From Albidovulum sp. bin36 (lineage in GTDB: Bacteria > Pseudomonadota > Alphaproteobacteria > Rhodobacterales > Rhodobacteraceae): 64,000 bases of DNA. The translations under genes and the position numbers were made by a program. The stretch spans positions 1-64,000 of the forward strand of contig MPMP01000017.1 of NCBI GenBank assembly GCA_002238565.1, in the 5' to 3' direction. Positions 62,475-64,000 of this stretch are shown here, one piece after another. The notes below the pieces were generated by a model that saw only the letters and a list, made by a program, of their open reading frames with translations, did not search any database and was not told where the DNA came from. The first letter of the stretch is position 1. Each line of letters starts with the position of its first letter.

Positions 62475-62983
62475 GATTTTCCCAAAGTCGGATTATCATA
62501 TTAAAATAAATTAATATGAAATATTTTCTTTTGTACTAGGTGCTGTGGAAATGTGCAATTAACAAGTTTAGCCACAGAAATATTCACGGAAGCAAATAGC
62601 GGTAAGTCGTTGATAATCAGCGGTTAAAATTCCAGGCTGAAATTAATTAACACGCATTTGGAAATTTTTCTTAACATTGGACAAAATTGTGAATTTTGTT
62701 GGCAAATTGCGGATAAATCGAGCAATCGAGAGGCACCAGTCCGTCTGCTAAGAATTCATTGACAATTTATACATCGGATTTCATAGAGAAAGTCATAGGA
62801 CGTAATAACTTTTCGGGAGAGATCGGAATCGGATCGAGCCTGCGTTGAATAGGCTGACGAAGCGTACCGGTTGCCTTTTATTCTATTGATTATTTTCTAT
62901 ATATAGATAATTTTTCTTTAGTTTTTCTTCATGTTGTTATTTTTGGCAATTAGTTGCAAACGAAACCTCATGGAAAAGAGGCA
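62475..62983. other. Candidate chromosomal replication origin (oriC)
   Basis: 509 bp A+T-rich gap between divergent hemJ and maf. TGCGGATAA at 62708-62716 is one mismatch from the DnaA box complement (TGTGGATAA). Other degenerate boxes: TGTGGAAAT (62544), ATATTCACG (62580), TGTGAATTT (near 62690). A long A/T-only tract (TTTTCTATATATAGATAATT and following, about 62890-62945) could be the unwinding element. TTAA motifs recur, as in CtrA sites. The conserved neighbourhood and parS-parAB nearby support this; there is no direct proof. Confidence 0.6.
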
Positions 62984-63637
62984 ATGAGCATTGAGACGCC
63001 GCCGCTAGAATCGCTGGGAGAAGATGCCGGGCCGCTGCATTTGGTACTCGCATCGGGTTCGGAAACGCGGCGGAAGCTTCTAGCCAGAGCCGGGTTGAGC
63101 TTCGAATGGCAAGCGCCTCGCATCGACGAGGACTCGTTCGTGGATTCTCTAGTTTCCGAAGCCGAAACGCCTAGAAGCATTGCGGCGGCGCTAGCCGAGA
63201 TGAAGGCAAGACGAATCGGGCAAAAGCATCCGGCGGCTCTTACCTTCGGATGCGATCAGGTACTTGATCTCGACGGCAAGGTTGTTCGGAAATCGCGTTC
63301 GATGGAAGAAGCGCTTTCGACATTGAAATCGTTGCAAGGAACTTCCCATTGGCTGCATTCGGCGGCCGTGGCCTTCGAAGGCGCAACACCGGTATGGCGG
63401 CACGTGTCATCGGCAAATCTGCATATGAGAAAATTTTCCGACGGGCACCTGGAATCCTATCTGGCTAGGCAGGGCGAAGGGATATTGGACAGCGTTGGCT
63501 GCTATAAAGTAGAGGAAGAAGGCGTTAGGCTATTTTCGTCTATCAAGGGAGACTGGTTCGCGGTCCTCGGAATTCCGCTTTTAGAGATTTTGAATTTCCT
63601 GTGCGATCGCGGACAATTCGGGGATCAGGGGATATGA
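62984..63637 (+). CDS. maf: Maf-family nucleotide pyrophosphatase
   Basis: Hydrolyses modified or canonical nucleoside triphosphates, and is linked to septum control. 217 residues. [19 protein letters not shown] (about 22-40) is the family P-loop-like motif, with [17 protein letters not shown] (about 87-103) carrying the catalytic aspartate, and [10 protein letters not shown] near 173-182. ATG 62984 is preceded by AAAGAGGC; the frame opens ten codons earlier without a good start. It overlaps aroE by ATGA. Paired with aroE to the right of oriC in many Alphaproteobacteria. Confidence 0.88.
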   Translation: MSIETPPLESLGEDAGPLHLVLASGSETRRKLLARAGLSFEWQAPRIDEDSFVDSLVSEAETPRSIAAALAEMKARRIGQKHPAALTFGCDQVLDLDGKVVRKSRSMEEALSTLKSLQGTSHWLHSAAVAFEGATPVWRHVSSANLHMRKFSDGHLESYLARQGEGILDSVGCYKVEEEGVRLFSSIKGDWFAVLGIPLLEILNFLCDRGQFGDQGI

Positions 63638-64000
63638 GCATTCTTGCCGGAGTTCTGGGATTTCCAGTGAGGCACAGCAAATCGCCGCTGCTGCACAACT
63701 ACTGGATAGAGAAATACAGTGTAAATGCATACTATGTGCCGCTGGAAGTATCGCGCTTGGATTTTCCGGAAGTCATAAACACCCTGCCGAAAATGGGGTT
63801 TCGCGGCGCCAATGTTACAATACCGCACAAGGAATCGGCGCTTGAATACTGTCACGGCGTGTCGGACCGATCTGCACTGATCGGCGCGACCAATACATTG
63901 AAATTCAGTTCGGACGGCGCGATTTTCGCCGACAACACGGACGGTTACGGATTCGCCCAGAATATCAAGCATTGCGTGCCGTCCTGGAAGGCATCCGCCG
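63634..64000 (+). CDS. aroE: Shikimate dehydrogenase (partial, runs off window)
   Basis: Reduces 3-dehydroshikimate with NADPH in aromatic amino-acid synthesis. The first 122 residues show the diagnostic N-terminus: [20 protein letters not shown] (about 6-25), [17 protein letters not shown] (about 55-71, catalytic lysine in IPHK), and IGATNTLKF ... [10 protein letters not shown] (about 82-106, catalytic aspartate in NTDG). The 3' end is outside the window. ATG 63634 overlaps the maf stop. Confidence 0.9.
   Translation, partial: MSILAGVLGFPVRHSKSPLLHNYWIEKYSVNAYYVPLEVSRLDFPEVINTLPKMGFRGANVTIPHKESALEYCHGVSDRSALIGATNTLKFSSDGAIFADNTDGYGFAQNIKHCVPSWKASA

Overview
The window looks like chromosomal DNA from an alphaproteobacterium. 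The best evidence is the right end, where parB, parA, rsmG, mnmG, mnmE, rho and hemJ run on the minus strand, followed by an A+T-rich gap and then maf-aroE on the plus strand. This is the conserved gene neighbourhood of the chromosomal replication origin and centromere in Alphaproteobacteria. Two identical perfect parS palindromes (TGTTTCACGTGAAACA) lie inside rsmG and at the start of mnmG, so the segregation locus is present. The gap between hemJ and maf is the best oriC candidate. No rRNA, tRNA or CRISPR array was recognised.

The left third (0.8-15.2 kb) is nutrient uptake and catabolism. A tripartite tricarboxylate transporter (TctC plus a fused TctA-TctB) is coupled to a PrpF/oxalomesaconate-tautomerase-like gene. 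Next come a minus-strand sugar ABC importer with a D-2-hydroxyacid dehydrogenase and an alpha/beta hydrolase, and a divergent plus-strand operon with the matching ABC ATPase and three successive Gfo/Idh/MocA oxidoreductases. A second sugar importer (42.5-46.6 kb), an IclR regulator and an aldose 1-epimerase form a similar module that is interrupted by transposon debris.

The middle (15-37 kb) is an accessory region with many dead insertion sequences. It holds several candidate defence or stress genes: an operon of three dynamin-like GTPases resembling LeoABC/Eleos; a coiled-coil membrane protein paired with a ClpP-fold secreted protease; a methyltransferase fused to an HNH nuclease; and a two-gene operon of STAND-like ATPases, the second carrying ten 43-residue TPR-like repeats behind a large operator-like palindrome. 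Relics of an unusual element, a DruA-like (DUF4338) domain fused to a DDE transposase, occur at two sites, and a nearly full-length copy sits at 39.8-41.8 kb.

The 47-55 kb stretch contains an MscS channel, a decaying module (M81 metallopeptidase, broken oligopeptide ABC ATPase, RpiR regulator, internally deleted RidA) bounded by inward-facing IS630-type ends, and a decayed IS630 copy directly abutting parB. In two places (parB and the M81 gene) the stop codon of the host gene lies within the CTAG terminus of an IS630 element. The overall picture is a host-adapted or IS-expanded genome in which insertion-sequence proliferation and gene decay have reached the edge of the origin-proximal core.
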